Assembly (NCBI GenBank): GCA_038025085.1
Contig: CM076147.1
Location: 5,065,501-5,129,500 of the forward strand
DNA from: Tetragonia tetragonoides
Taxonomy: Eukaryota; Streptophyta; Magnoliopsida; Caryophyllales; Aizoaceae
Direction of reading: 5' to 3'
DNA: 64,000 bases
Position 1 is the stretch's first letter. The number at the start of each line of letters is the position of its first letter. Made by a program: the position numbers and the translations under genes. Below are positions 21,325-35,069 of this stretch, piece after piece. The notes beneath the pieces were generated by a model. The model did not search any database, was not told where the DNA came from, and was given only the letters and a program-made list of their open reading frames with translations.

Positions 21325-24300
21325 ATGGCCGTGGAAGATCCACCACCAAAAATTGACTCAAAATCCCCTTATTTCCTAGGTCCTCAAGATCGACCTGGTT
21401 ATTTTATTACTGCAGCCAGATTTAATGGCGAAAATTATGATGATTGGGCTGGAGAGATTGAGACAGCCCTTCAAGCTCGAAGAAAGTTCGGATTTTTAGA
21501 TGGTACGATTGTATCTCCAACACCTCCTTGCACACTAGCTGATTGGAATACAATCCAAGCCATGTTGGTATCTTGGATTATGAATACCATCACAGCAGAA
21601 GTGAAGAGTACCTTGTCCAAATATAAAGACGCCAGGCGACTATGGGAGACGCTTAAGGAGCGATTTGCTCTTACGAATGGACCACGAATACAGCAGCTGA
21701 AGGGGGCCATCTCTGTCTGTAAGCAAACCAAATCCATGTCTGTTGCTTCTTACTATGGGAAACTCACGGCTCTATGAGAGGAATTGCATAACCATGAACC
21801 CTTAATTACGTGTTCTTGCTGTGCAAAGTGTACCGCAGGCCCTGAACATGAGCGTCGCCGTGCAAAAGACATGATTCATGAATTTCTGATGGGTTTATAT
21901 ACTCCATCTTATGGTCCTTTGCGATCAAATATTCTTGCTCAAGATCTTCTGCCTTCTCTCAGCCGTGCCTACCAGCTTGTTATTCAAGATGAACGAGTCA
22001 GAACATCTTCGGCTCTGCCCGAGGAGAAGTCCGAAGTTGTTGGATTTCTGTGCGAACTAGTGGGCGCACACGAGGCAAAATAGAGAAACCTGATAAATCA
22101 CGTCTATCCTGCACCTACTGTAAGAAGACAGGCCACAAAGTAACTAATTGCTTCGAAATTCATGGATATCCAGAATGGTGGGAGGATCGTGTGAAGTCTG
22201 ACAGCGGATCAGGTATGACCAAACTGATGATTGGTTGTAACCAACAATCAACGACCTCTTCTTCTTCTCTTGCGACAGGACGCGGTCGAGAGGGTCCGTG
22301 CCAATACTGGAACACCATCTGCAGAATTATTTTTCGCTGATCAATGGAAGGCACTTGCCAGTGTCTTTGGTAATATGACTGTTCTAGTAATCGTTTGAGT
22401 GGTAAGATTAATGGCCATTCTTGGATTATTGATACAGGTGCATCTAATCATGTTACTGGTAATCTTTTTCTATTATTCGATGTAAGAGACATCTTATATC
22501 TCGTTAGCCTTCCTGATGGAAAGAAAGTGGTTGCAACAAAGAAGGGATCAGTGCGATTGTCAGATGCTATGACTCTCACTCATGTCCTTTATGTCCCTCT
22601 CTTAAATTGCAGCTTATTGTCCGCGTCACAATTGTGTGATGATTTGGATAATATTGTCATTTTTAATCGATATGTGTGTGCTATACAGGACCAAATGAGG
22701 AAGCTGATTGGAACGAGAAGTAAGTAAGATGGACTCTACTACTTCAAGGGACCACAAACAGTGCAGACAGTCATAGTGGACGCGGACGCTTCTTCTTTGG
22801 ATCTTTGGCATGCTAGGATGGGGCATCCTTCAGAAAAAGTAGTAAAACTGCTTCCCCCCGTTTGTAATTCTAAAGGTAGTTTGAATAAAGCCTGTGAAGT
22901 ATGTTTTAGAGCTAAACATCCCAGAGACAAATTTCCTTTAAGTGAGAATAAAGCCAGTCGAATTTTTGAACTAATTCATATTGATTTGTGGGGCGGCTAT
23001 CGGCATACCTCTTCTTGTGGTGCTCGATATTGTTTGACTATTGTGGATGATTTTTCTCGGGCTGTGTGGGTTTATTTGATGGATGATAAAACAGAAGTTT
23101 TTGCGAAATTTATGTCCTTTGTTGCTATGGTTGAGCGACAATTTTCTCAAACCATAAAAATTGTTCGGAGTGATAATGGAACAGAGTTCCGATGTTTGCT
23201 TGGTTATTTTACTGCGTGTGGTATCTTATTTCAAACCTCATGCACTGGGACACCACAACAAAATGGGGGAGTTGAAAGGAAACACCAACATATCCTAAAC
23301 GTTGCCCGCGCCTTGCGCTTCCAAGCAAATTTGCCTATTTACTTTTGGGGGGAGAGTGTTTTGACCTCTGTTCATTTAATCAATAAAACTCCTTCCACTG
23401 TTCTTGACAATCACACTCCTTTCGAGAAATTGTTTGGTTACTCTCCCTCTTATGATGCCATTCGAGTGTTTGGGTCTTTATGTTTTGCCTACAACCAAAA
23501 GACAAAGGGGGATAAATTTGCGAGTCGTAGCCGTAAATGTATATTTGTTGGGTATCCTTTTGGTCAAAAGGGATGGAGGCTTTATGATCTTGATAAACAT
23601 GAGTTCTTTGTGTCAAGAGACGTAAAATTCTTTGAAGAGATTTTTCCCTTTGTTGACACGGAAGCTAGCAATATTAGGCCAACGGATCACTTTGATATGG
23701 ATGTGGATATTGATTTAGATTTTGCGGATTTTCTGGATGACTCCACTGTTGACACCGTTCCTAATACCAGGGATACAACAGATGAGGGTCTAGATGTGCC
23801 TTTTATCCTCAATGATCCGAATTCCTCTGCCACTGTCAATACTGGGTCTGACCAAACCCCAAGTCCGGCAAGACCAACAGAAAAAGAACAGCCTAGTGTT
23901 GTGGACGATTCTGTCCAAACTGGGTCTGGGTCTGACCATACTGCAGAACAGGCAGACTCAAATGATCAGAGTTCCGAAGAAGTTTTGGGATGTGAAAAGC
24001 GCACTAAAACCCCTTCAGAGTTCCTAAGGGATTTTGTTACTCACAGCGTTGTTAAAGAGAGTCCATCGAACACTGCTACTTCTCTTCCACAGCATACCTC
24101 AGGTACTCCTTTTCCTATAGCACATTATATTAATTGTGACAATTTCTCTGTGCCCTATCGCAAGTTTCTTGCAGCTGTCACTACAGGAGAGGAACCTCGG
24201 TCTTTTAAGGAGGCCATGAAAGATGATGGGTGGAAGAAGGCTATGCAAGAGGAAATTAAAGCCTTGGAGGATAATGGTACTTGGACTCTCGAATCACTTC

Positions 24301-25727
24301 CACCTGGCAAGCGTGCACTGGGAAGTCAATGGGTCTATAAGAGGAAATACTTCTCCAATGGAGATCTTGAGCGGTTAAAAGCTCGCTTGGTTATTTTTGG
24401 AAATCATCAAATCGAAGGTTTGGATTACTCTGAGACCTTTGCTCCAGTTGCCAAAATGGCAACCATTCGTGCCTTTCTAGCCATTACCGCTTCCGAGAAT
24501 TGGAAACTTCGCCAAATGGATGTCCATAATGCCTTTCTCCATGGTGATCTTTATGAGGAAGTTTATATGAAATTGCCTCCTGGTTTCACGTCATCGGAGC
24601 AAATCTGGTTTGTCGTCTTCGCAAATCTCTATATGGCTTAAAATAGGCACCCCGTTGTTGGTTTGCAAAACTGGTGATTGCTTTGAAAGGGTATGGATTT
24701 CTTCAGTCTTACTCTGATTATTCATTGTTTACTTACACTAAAGATGGCGTGCCGCTCAATGTCTTGGTGTACGTCGATGATCTAACTATTTATGGCAATG
24801 ATTCTGTTGCTTTAAGAGCTTTCAAGGCCTATTTGGGTGACTGTTTTCATATGAAAGATCTTGGTCCACTTAAATATTTTCTTGGTATTGAGGTAGCTCG
24901 GAGTACAGCTGGCTTATTTCTTTATCAAAGAAAGTATTCTCTTGATATTATCACTGAGGTCGGCCTCTTGGGGGCAAAACCAGCCGACACTCCTATTGAA
25001 CAAAATCACAAGTTAGGACATGTCGTTGGTGCCACACTCGATGATCCAGAATCCTATCAGCGCCATGTAGGTCGTCTTGTGTATTTATCTGTCACACGAC
25101 CTGACTTGGCCTATTCGGTTCATCTTTTATCTCAATTTATGCAAGATCCTCACCAAGAGCATTGGGAGGCCGCACTACGGGTTGTGCGTTATTTGAAGGG
25201 AACTACAGGTCAAGGTATCTTATTGCGAGCTGACAGTGACCTATCTTTAAATGGATGGTGTGACTCGGATTGGGCTGCCTGCCCCCTCACACGGCGATCC
25301 TTAACGGGTTGGTTGGTGTTTCTGGGTCAATCACCTATCTCATGGAAAACAAAAGAAGCAAACTACTATCTCAAAGTCTTCCGCTGAAGCAGAATATCGC
25401 TCCATGGCTGCCATCACTTGTGAGCTGAAGTGGTTGAAAGGTTTGTTATTAAGTTTGGGTGTTCATCATCCCAAAGCTATACCATTGTTTTGTGATAGCC
25501 AGTCGGCTTTACATATCGCTCGCAATCCTGTTTATCATGAACGCACAAAGCATATTGAAGTTGATTGTCACTTTGTTCGTGATGCTATTACCGAAGGTCT
25601 AATTGCTCCATCGTATGTTCCTACGACAGTGCAATTAGCTGACTTATTTACAAAGGCTCTCGGCCGGAAGCAGTTTGATCTATTACTCAGCAAGTTAGGC
25701 ATCGTGAACCCCCATGCTCCAACTTGA
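21325..25727 (+). pseudogene. Gag-pol of copia-2 (broken)
   Basis: Gag opens at 21325 (FNGENYDDWAGEIE), is cut by TGA at 21775 where the family has Trp, and resumes to a CCHC knuckle (CTYCKKTGHKVTNC, near 22110) after a frameshift near 22045. Protease IDTGASNH lies near 22428. Integrase has [20 protein letters not shown] and [11 protein letters not shown] has [13 protein letters not shown] near 24510, a frameshift near 24610, and YVDD at 24770-24781. RNase H (SAEAEYRSMA, CDSQSALHIARN) ends at 25727 after a last frameshift near 25380. The order is that of Ty1/copia. Confidence 0.9.
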
Positions 25728-25734
25728 GAGGGGG

Positions 25735-25995
25735 TGTTACGAGATCTTACCGAGATTTCAGGCGCGACTTATGGAAAATTCGGTAGCGCCTGAATATGAA
25801 AAGTTACCATAGAAGATTTCAGGCGTGACTTATGGAAAGTTCGGTTGCGCTTGAATATGGCAAGTTATCATAGAGTTTGATATTGTTTAAGATTGTTTCC
25901 ATATACAAATTGTTTCCATATTCTAAAAGATATGTATAAATACTAGGGCTGTATATATATACTCGGTGATAATCAATACAAACACAAGCTTGTCA
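25735..25995 (+). repeat. 3' LTR of copia-2
   Basis: About 261 bp, same start as the 5' LTR and the same 61-bp duplication. It differs by roughly ten substitutions and lacks about 14 bases just before its end. Confidence 0.9.
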
Positions 25996-27118
25996 ATACT
26001 TGATAGTGGCAGTCTGCAGAGTGTTCGAGAAGTTATTACTTCACATATTTTTCTTTAAAAAGTTTTAAATATGCATGAATTTGCGATTGCAAAATCTTGT
26101 GTTGATGCGATGTTGTTGTTAATGACATGAAGAGATTGTTCTTATCGAAAGAAAAAAAAAAACATGAAGAGATTAGTTTGCATACCTCCCGAATGTGCAA
26201 TGCTTTTTGAACTCGTTTGTCATTAGCCCAAATGTTAAGAACCTCGCGATATTGATTCTTTAATGTAAAAACGGAGAAATAGAAAACACAAGTTATACAT
26301 ATGATCTATGTGTATGATAAAGAAATATTAAGGAAATAATTGTCTAAATTATACTCCCGCTCTTCAGATAAAGTTGTAAAGTTTCTCATCTTTTTTTTTT
26401 CTGTCCTCCTCAATTAATATATTTCTTCGTTTTTTCTAGACAATTTTTTTTGGTGAGTCCTATTCGTATCGGATCGGTCCACAAAAGAGTAAAGTGCTCC
26501 CAATAAATAGTTTTTCCAGTTATAAAATTTAAACCCTCAGACTATTCCTACATAATTGAGACATCCCAACACAATGTGGTCAACGGGGCGGAAAGCCACC
26601 ATTCTTCTCGTTAGTGGTCTGTAAACCCCGGCCCTCGCAAAAATTTACAGGTAATAAATAATAAATATGCTAACTTAGTTAATTCAACAAATTTCAAATA
26701 GTGTGTCTTAGCACCTTGCCGAGCCCATGTGCACACAATGACTACTGAATGTTTGTTTCCACATATTACTTTTTTCATTTCAAAAAAATATATATATTGA
26801 CACTTGCTTTTTGAATGTCAAAGTTCATGAACTTCAATCATTAATTTGTTAAAAAAAACGCAAAGTTTTACATTGTAAAAATAATAATTTTTGGATTTAT
26901 TTAAATATTACTTTTGAAAAATCATTTTTTTATTTAAGGTCAAAACGGTGTGTTAAAGACTATGAAAAAGCAAGCGTCAAACTTTTTGCAAGACGGAGGA
27001 ATTATTATTTTAACTTTGACCAAAATGATACCTTATTATTTGTGATTTTCTTGTGTGGGATAAGAAAAAGTGGTGCTTGATTTTAGCAAAATTAAGTACA
27101 TAAATTAAGGAAAAATCA
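25996..27118 (-). other. SCPL-B intron sequence around exon 10
   Basis: Apart from exon 10 (26186-26257, IWANDKRVQKALH) this holds AT-rich intron sequence and a poor Stowaway-like remnant near 26940-27010. No other gene is visible. Confidence 0.5.
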
Positions 27119-27243
27119 CAAAACTTGTATAAGGCGGTCTCAAAGTGAGGCCTACTCTAACAAGCATGCATGACGTCAATGTTTATGTTATACTTGGCTA
27201 TAGAGGGAGCCTCACCTTGAGGTCGCCTCATAAGAAATCTTTT
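27119..27243. repeat. MITE with about 30-bp terminal inverted repeats
   Basis: Left end 27121-27151 begins AAACTTGTATAAGGCGGTCT. The right end 27209-27241 is its imperfect reverse complement, both reaching GTGAGGC. About 125 bp, non-coding, the best-preserved member of the CTTGTATAAG family here. It lies in the SCPL-B intron directly downstream of exon 9. Confidence 0.7.
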
Positions 27244-28929
27244 GAAGAAAAATAAATTTAGTGCATTAACTAAATTAAATTAAGGGACAGAAAGGTATAC
27301 CCGACACCATTTCTCTGGGACATGAGCTTCCCAGCGTTGAAAATTAACATGATTCTCGTTCGTATACTTGTGTTTTGAACTACTGTTATTTGCCCCAGCA
27401 GATACGTCAATGCAAATAGGCTCCAGAACATGCACATCGTTAATTGAGTCCATATCCTGATGGTTGAGTGATTCAAGTCAAATTTCAATAATACACCCTT
27501 CCTCTTGTACAAAGTTATAGCCATCCAATGGGTGCTGCCAATAATGCTCTTAAAAAGCAATTAAGTGCAAAATGTACATTAATTTGGGTGATTATTTTTT
27601 GTCTTTTCATTACCCAAAATTAACCTTTTATCGAATCAATAATGAAAAGATCAATACGAGATATCCCATTATGTTACGTAGATATATATATATGGGGCGA
27701 ATGGAGAAATAATTCGAGTCACTTACTCATCTTTGGAATGTATATAAGAGATGCAAAGCAGTATATACAATATATATACAATATATATGCTTATATTATA
27801 ATGTCATTGGGAATTATCAAAATATATTTATATGCTTATGTTATTTGGAAAAGGGATCAGAAGTTATTGTACCTAGGGGTAAATATATTGTACTAAGCAC
27901 ATGTTCTTTTCTAATAATTTTTAAAGGACTTAACACTTTTTATCATCAAACAAAAATTGTTACTTTTGGACAAAATTAAAAATATTATATTTGAAATTAA
28001 AAGTGTTACTTTTAATCGTATTACCGTGTGAAATAGTCTTCCACAAAATTAATGAAATGTCCTCATAACTATTATATACGAAACTCTTATCAGCTCATAC
28101 GATTATATTTGTTATTTGAATGAATCTATTTTGAGGGCCACGGTTAAATTTTCTTTTTTCTTCTTTTTTTTTTTTATTGAAGAAATGACTAGTTAGGCAT
28201 GCATTTTATAACTTTACAACATTAATTAGAAATATGATGAGGTGACTTACTTTGGATATATCTTGAAGAGCTTTGACGCACTTGGTATTGTTCGCATCTA
28301 CAATCGTAAAATTGTCATTGCAACTTTCTCTGGCAGACTGTCAAGTATATATAAAATTGCATAAATTAATTATGAGCACTAATTATTAAGGCTTAATGTT
28401 TCGTGGAAGTGGAACTAAGAGCAACATTATTATTGTCCAATTGTCTAATCTGAGATGAACCAATTAAATTTGAGGGTGACAATAACAGTTTAAGAGTGAC
28501 ATTGTATTTTTATTTTTTTAATTACAACCTAATTTAGGGGTAAAAAAATACGGTTTAAGGCTGGCATTGAGAAACACTGGAAATAAAGCCTCTGATAAGA
28601 CAAATGCAACACTAAAATTCAAAACAAATTCTTAAAATTGATATTTTTAAATTTGGCATTATCCTTCAATATAGAAAATTGACACCAAACCGGGCATGTC
28701 ACAAGTTCAATTACTAGTGTCCCTAAAAATTTACATCTTTGATCAAAAAAAAAAAAAAAAAGTTTACATCATTACCTCGTAATCGTCAGATAGTAATGAT
28801 ATCCGATGTACATACTTGATTCTATTGATCATCCCTTTTCCAACCTCATTGGTCACTGGATTTCCGCCAATATATCCCTATATCCCACAAGCCAAAAATA
28901 CAGCATGAACATATTAATTATCACACAAA

Positions 28930-29640
28930 ACAGAAATTGGAGGAATAGGGTTATGAACAAGAGGAATTTCAGATAATAAATCTCTTAGCCATTTTGTTTC
29001 AATACATGCAATGTCCAAAGTAATCAACTCAGATTCCATTTTACTTCTAGAAATTATAGTTTGTTTAGCATATTTTCCTTAATATGGCAACAACACCTAA
29101 AAGAAACATATATCCAGAAGTAGACTTTACATCAACAGAATCAGTTATCCATTTTGCATCACTATATTATCCCTCCATCACATCACATTAGGAAAGCTAG
29201 TATAAATTAAATTAAAGAATAATTCATTATTCCCTTTAAATAATAAAACACTCTCTCTAGAGCATCTGAATGTTCCTTACTAGGATTGTTACTTTGTTAA
29301 TGTATCTACAATCTTTCAACTGCATAGGCTAAGTCGAGACTTGTTCTTTTAGTCGCATATAGCAAGGAACCAATCATGTGTATGTGAATACTTTTATTGT
29401 GAGATGGGCTCTCTTAAATTATTTTTCAAACTTCTTGTGCCTTTATAGGAGCTTATTTTAAGCCATAAAGGGACGTAACTTATTTACATATTTTATGCTC
29501 TTGTCCCTTCACTAAAAACCTTTCAGGTTGTCTCATATAAATCTCCTTATGTTAATCACCACTTAAAAAGGCAGTTTTCACATCTATTTGATAGATTATC
29601 AAGTATTGTTGTGAATAATAAACTAGCAAGTGAAATTAAA
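28930..29640 (-). mobile_element. Degenerate Ty1/copia fragment (RT and RNase H)
   Basis: Minus-strand translation gives decayed RT near 29590-29450 (DVKTAFLSGD, EIYMRQPE, SLYGLK with stops), then RNase H near 29160-28935 (DSVDVKSTSGYMF, SKMESELITLDIACIETKW, LLSEIPLVHNP). The order is right for copia but parts between are missing and no LTR is visible. It lies in the SCPL-B intron between exons 6 and 7. Confidence 0.7.
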
Positions 29641-30469
29641 CTAGCGCCATGTCAAGCAACGATCTTAGATGGTTAGAAAATAAGTACCACAAATAAATAA
29701 CTGATAAATTAAAATCACAAAAATTGAAGATAATAATAGAGAAGGGGTAAGAGATCGCTAGCCTCGATAAGCACGTCTAGGACGCTATCCTACGCGCGGG
29801 TTCGAACGGCTAACCAACAACCCCAAGACTCACAGCGATGTCCTCTATGTGCGCGTCTACGAAGACTGGGATGAACTAATCAATCCAAGCCTCGTCACCA
29901 AAACCCGAGAAACCAAAACTCATTTGAGAGCATTTAGAAATCGCAAGTGGAGAGATTGATGTGTTGTATGTTGTGGGAAATCAACCTAAATAGTCCTGTT
30001 TATGTAAGATCTAGGTTTATAACCCCTCATAGCCAAATAACGGCACATTAAATTGGTAAAGAAAGAGGAGATTACACGTAAACAAAATATTTAATTTAAA
30101 GAATAAAATCTGCAATTAAGTTAGAAACTAAAACTGAATTTTGAAATTTAATATTTTCAACTATATATAATCTTGTGTGCGAACTCACACCCTTATGGCA
30201 AGGGAGGCCATCCTCCTTCCCCTCCCACGCGAGGTGGGTGGGGGAGACGCGATGCGTGACGCCCATGGTCTTTATAGTGTATGTTTTTCATTTATTAAAA
30301 CACGAGTGCCCTTTTTTCCACTAAAAATATGAGAAACAATTTAGGGAAAAACATTTTACGATAGGTGATTTTGCATAAAATCTAACAAAAAAAAGGGCAT
30401 CTTTTTTGAAAAAGATGTTATAATATCAAAGTAAGAAATAAAATTTGTACACATTTATATACTGCATAC
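29641..30469. other. SCPL-B intron; nothing identified
   Basis: AT-rich with one GC-rich patch (30180-30260). No coding match or bounded repeat recognised. Confidence 0.4.
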
Positions 30470-30510
30470 CTTGAGATTTATCTCCGGCGTAAGCTCAATT
30501 TTGTTCCCTA

Positions 30511-31665
30511 CAAAAGAAAAAGCGCAAGGTCTTTTCAAAGTGCACAAACTGCTTAGGCTCAGAAGGTGACTCAATTAAGGATTATTCTAAATATTCAGAA
30601 ATTAAACATTGGCCCCCGAACTTTGTATGGCAAGGGAGAGGATAACAGAAAATGCATTGTTGGTGGTATGTAACATCCCGATCCTTTTACGGGCTATTAC
30701 TATCACCAAGAACTATTATCATGGCTAATGATTGACCCCACAAACCAACGCAACCCTTTCTAACATATTTTATCTTCACTCACATATCCCTAAAATGTTT
30801 TCCCAAGAGACCACTCATCCCAATACTCATTCTCCCAACCAAGTTTCTTAGATTTGAGTTCCTTGAAAAGAAGATCCATCTTGGTGATATGAATAATACC
30901 ATGAAGTCATTTAAACTTTTCTCAACCATAAAATCCTTGGGGTAGTGTCACCAAGAATTGCTATCGTGGCTAAGGATCGGCCCGACAAACCACCTCACTC
31001 ACATACCCTTGAGAAACTTAACTTCCTTAAAGGTCACCCATCCCAATACTTTTCCTATCCAAGCATGATTAACAGCGAAATTTCTTACATTTGGATTCCC
31101 TGAAAATAAGATGCATCTTGACCAGTGAAATGATCAGTACCATCAAACCAGATAAACTCCTCTCAAGCATTGATTATTTGAGGTATTACAGTTAAGCTGG
31201 CATTGCTCGAATAGATCTCAGAATAAGACTCAAACCAGTTCATTTCGTCCGTATTGTCTAGCTCGTCCCAAATCTTTTTGACCAAACCTCCTGAGCCAAA
31301 TACGGACATCCCATAATTTACTTCCTCTACTTGCTTGGTTATAGTTAGGGTCATTAATTAACTATCTTCTTGTGAGAAATTGTTAGGCGCTCCGCATTCG
31401 TCGTTGTTTGTAGGTGTTGGACCTTATACAATGAATTAGTAAGGCATGTTTAATCATCTATGTCAAGTGGATTTGCACTTTCAAATAGTTGCAGCGTATT
31501 TCGTGGTTATATACCATTGATCATAGGAATCATATGTTGATACACGTTTTACTTTACAGATTGATTTATGCTATATACAAACAACCAAATTATTGGTTAA
31601 GATTATAGCGATTAGACGGAGTTTATCACGACAATGACTTCAAACTGTTATTATGGTAGTCTAAG

Positions 31666-31667
<2 letters not shown>
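30511..31667. other. SCPL-B intron with short internal repeat
   Basis: A segment beginning near 30690 (ACTATTATCATGGCTAATGATTG) recurs in altered form near 30960, suggesting an old local duplication of about 270 bp. Both copies contain the words CACTCACATA and CCCATCCCAATACT. No gene is seen. Confidence 0.4.

Positions 31668-31753
<86 letters not shown>
31668..31753. repeat. (TA)n microsatellite downstream of SCPL-B exon 5
   Basis: About 86 bp of uninterrupted TA, ending 54 bp from the exon with the nucleophile box. Confidence 0.97.
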
Positions 31754-31755
<2 letters not shown>

Positions 31756-32256
31756 TTTTTAATTAATGGATGAATTTTCTCTATTTTAAACAAAATCAAA
31801 CCATTACCATTTAATATCTCCTGGAGAACGATTGGGACCATTTTGCCTCCATAGGAGTCACCTCCAACGTAGAAGGGACTTCTTATAAATTTCGGATGGT
31901 CCATAAGCCACTGCATATATACACACACATATATATATAGAAGACGAGTCAAAGACTTGCACAAGTTGAACATTTGTCTTATAGACACGTATGTTGGATT
32001 GATGCATGGAAAATAAACCATAGATAGAAAAAATTGTTTGCAATAACCACCCAACAAATTATTTCAATTTTTAAGTCACCACCTTAACCCACTTTCCGAC
32101 CTTATATTGATAAAATGATTGTTCATGCCTAGATCAAATTTACTTTATTCAAAAAATCCAAAGGTCATCAAGTACAGAGTGTAAAATTGTCTTTTCTTCA
32201 CAATTTGGCCGAAAAATGGCTGAAGATGGTGATTTAAAAGTTAAACGCTCATAAAA

Positions 32257-32361
<105 letters not shown>

Positions 32362-32703
32362 CAAAACTGTCGATTTTATAAAGGGTTTTCAACAAACCTT
32401 CCCCATAAATAATTAGGATTGACTCATTTAAAGTGTTTACATCAGATTAACACAAGAATAAGAAATCATGAAGACTACACACTAATTTAAGTAGGGTTCC
32501 ATTTTAATAGTCAATTTATATAGGCATATATGTGTTAGTTTTATTTCTAGATTGATCAAATATGGGATGTATGCACCTTTTTTTCTTTTCTTTTGGGTGA
32601 CTCACATATACACTTTAACAAGTATCCTCTGCTACTCGTTGGTCGTTACTTATAAGTCATTGTGCAATGAGATATCATTGATCTATAAAGATACCTACTC
32701 CTA

Positions 32704-32908
32704 GAGCTGTAAAAAACTGACCTGACCCGAAAATTCGACCCCTTTTTTTAGGGTCCTGACAAAACTTTCTCGACCCAAACCCGTTTACAACCCGTTAAAA
32801 TAAACTAAAAAGTGGATTCGACCTAAAATCAACCCGTAACCAACCCGACCCGAACCCAAAGTGACCCGACTCATACCCCGCTGAGTCGACCCGTTTTACA
32901 GATCTACC
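32704..32908. repeat. GACCCGAACCC-rich repeat
   Basis: Dense in GACCCG and CCCGTT words, closely resembling the sequence at 44870-45370. This kind of repeat often belongs to non-autonomous DNA transposons. Ends are not clear. Confidence 0.45.
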
Positions 32909-34619
32909 TACTCCCCCTATTTTTCTTACATAACGTTCTCCTTATCCAAGACCAAACTTTGACATCGTATTTCTTTATGCCTTTTTGGTGATCATGATTT
33001 TAAGCTTGTCAATACAAATAATACCATATAAATTCTATATTTTAATTCGATGTATTTTTTCATAACTTTGTTGGTTCAAGTTCAACCTCGAAAAGCGAAA
33101 CAGTGAGATTGTGGGAGTAGTAGGGTGTTGGTGTATGTGTGGGGGGGGGATTGGAATGAGTAGTAGGTCTTTCACATTATTGATTAACCATTAAATTAAA
33201 ATGAGTTTATTAATATAAGATGATTATTTTTTTTTTTTTATGTTTTTGGTTAAGATATTGTATTTCTTTACAAAAATCATTCAAGCAGTACAATAAAATA
33301 AATGGTGTCCATGGGAGGACTACCACCTTCTAGGGTGCACAATCAATTTAATGTGCAAGCCTTAATATCCCGATCACAATGACTGTCTACTTATTAATCC
33401 AACTGAAATAATTTATTCATTTTCATTTCGATTTTTTGGAAACTTTTGAGAGACATCTTTCTATAAAATTGTTGAACAAATTTTTAAAAGACATATTTTT
33501 ATCAAATTAGTGAGTTGAATAAAGAATTTTGTATTATTCTTTTAGATCTTTCATTAGTTAGGAATGATTATTATTAATTCTAGATGTCGTTTGGCTACCA
33601 ATCAATGATAAATCTCCCTCCCGTTTCCAACCCTAAAAAAAGTACCAAATGGATCAACAACAAAAACTAAAAATAAACCAAGTTCAAAACTTTACTAACC
33701 TTTCTCAGAAATTCGTCTATCATTGATGATTGTAGGATATCATCAGTGTAATATGCTTCTGAAGTTGTTGCATAGGAGAAGCCAGTGCCGACAGGGGTAT
33801 CTAGAAATATTATGTTGGCTACCTGATTAAATTTAGATACATCATTGAACCTTAATATTTGTTTTAAAAATTATCATTCATATAGCAAAGAATGTGAATC
33901 CAAATCTTACGATACAAAACATTGCGAAAGGAATTATTGATGTTCGTTTGAAATATAAACGCGTGGGCTTTTAAATTGTTAAAGTCACTTCCCTATATTC
34001 TTAATTTGTTAGTGTTTAAATTAAATATAAGAAGACATCAACTGTTGTTTCTTTAAAAGTTTTAAAGTAACTTTTGAGAAATTAATCTCGAAATGAAATT
34101 TAGGAAAATAGGATAATTAACCGTCAATAATATCTAGTCTCAAAATAACAAAATGAACTATGTGTGTAAAATTAAATAATTGACTCAACATTTAAAAAAA
34201 AATCTCAGATTCTCTTCATAGGCAATGTTTATTTGAACCACAAAATTTTTTCAAGACAGATTAATATTAGAATTTTTTTACTTAAAGTTTAGTTTTCTCT
34301 CAAATTTATATTCATTTTTTCTGAAAAGTTTCAAGATTAGCGGAGTAAAAAAAATGAAGGGAAAGAATAATAAGGAGTGAAAAATTAAGGATAACAAGAT
34401 TAAATAATATTTACATAAAATTGTCAATATTTTATTTTCATTGATATTCTGTGAGACTGAATATTATTATGTATAATTGTGAAGGTTTTGTTGAATCTTC
34501 ATTATCAGCAATAACTTAAGAAATCCACCCAACCACTCATATTCTAAATTGAAGTTATTTTGTACACGAGGTATAGCCAAATAAGTGAACTTAGTTTGTA
34601 CACGAGGTACAACAAAATA

Positions 34620-34800
34620 AGCAGACAATAATAGCAAATTTGCTAGGCAACGACCGTTATCATTGCGTTATTTTTTAGTAACGCCCTAACGCGCAACGAC
34701 GCTGCAACGACAAATGTCATTGCGAAAAATATTTTTCGCAACGACTTGGTATGTTTTGCGACGACTTTTATCGTTGCTAAAAACTATTTTTCTTGTAGTG
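34620..34800 (-). repeat. CACTA-type transposon terminus
   Basis: On the minus strand it starts CACTACAAGAAAAATAG at 34800, the usual end of plant CACTA (En/Spm) elements. Clustered GCAACGAC/GCGACGAC words follow, as in their subterminal repeats. The second terminus is not evident. It lies only 73 bp from SCPL-B exon 3. Confidence 0.55.
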
Positions 34801-35069
34801 AAAGGAGCTCTATCTAGCATCATAATAGAATAAAATGTTACACCTTGTAAATATCTACAAAAAATTTTGTACCTTTGTCCATGAGTATAGATTTGATCGG
34901 AGTGGAGGTATATATCTTTGATTCCGAATTGAATGTTGTATAGTTGAAGATTAATGGACCTGCTCAAGAAATTGGACATTTTTACACAACTAACTAAAGT
35001 ACATAAAAAGAAGAAACAAGACACCACGAAATAAAGGAAAGTAAAATAAACCATGATGCTTGGTTTTCT

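Larger units (their letters stand above)
20982..25995 (+). mobile_element. Ty1/copia LTR retrotransposon (copia-2), full length but decayed
   Basis: LTRs at 20982-21256 and 25735-25995, primer site TGGTATCAAAGC at 21257-21268, gag-pol between, and a G-rich tract (GAGAGGGGG, 25726-25734) before the 3' LTR. The flanks carry ATAC on both sides (AATAC before the left LTR). It sits in the SCPL-B intron between exons 10 and 11, opposite in orientation. The coding region has a stop and several frameshifts, so it cannot move by itself. Confidence 0.93.

Noticed and set aside
31626..32057. 143-codon minus-strand frame
   Set aside because: Only the part covering SCPL-B exon 5 (31910-31808) is real; the rest is intron and TA repeat.
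34686..35054. 122-codon minus-strand frame
   Set aside because: Overlaps SCPL-B exon 3 in a wrong frame and runs through a CACTA-like repeat.
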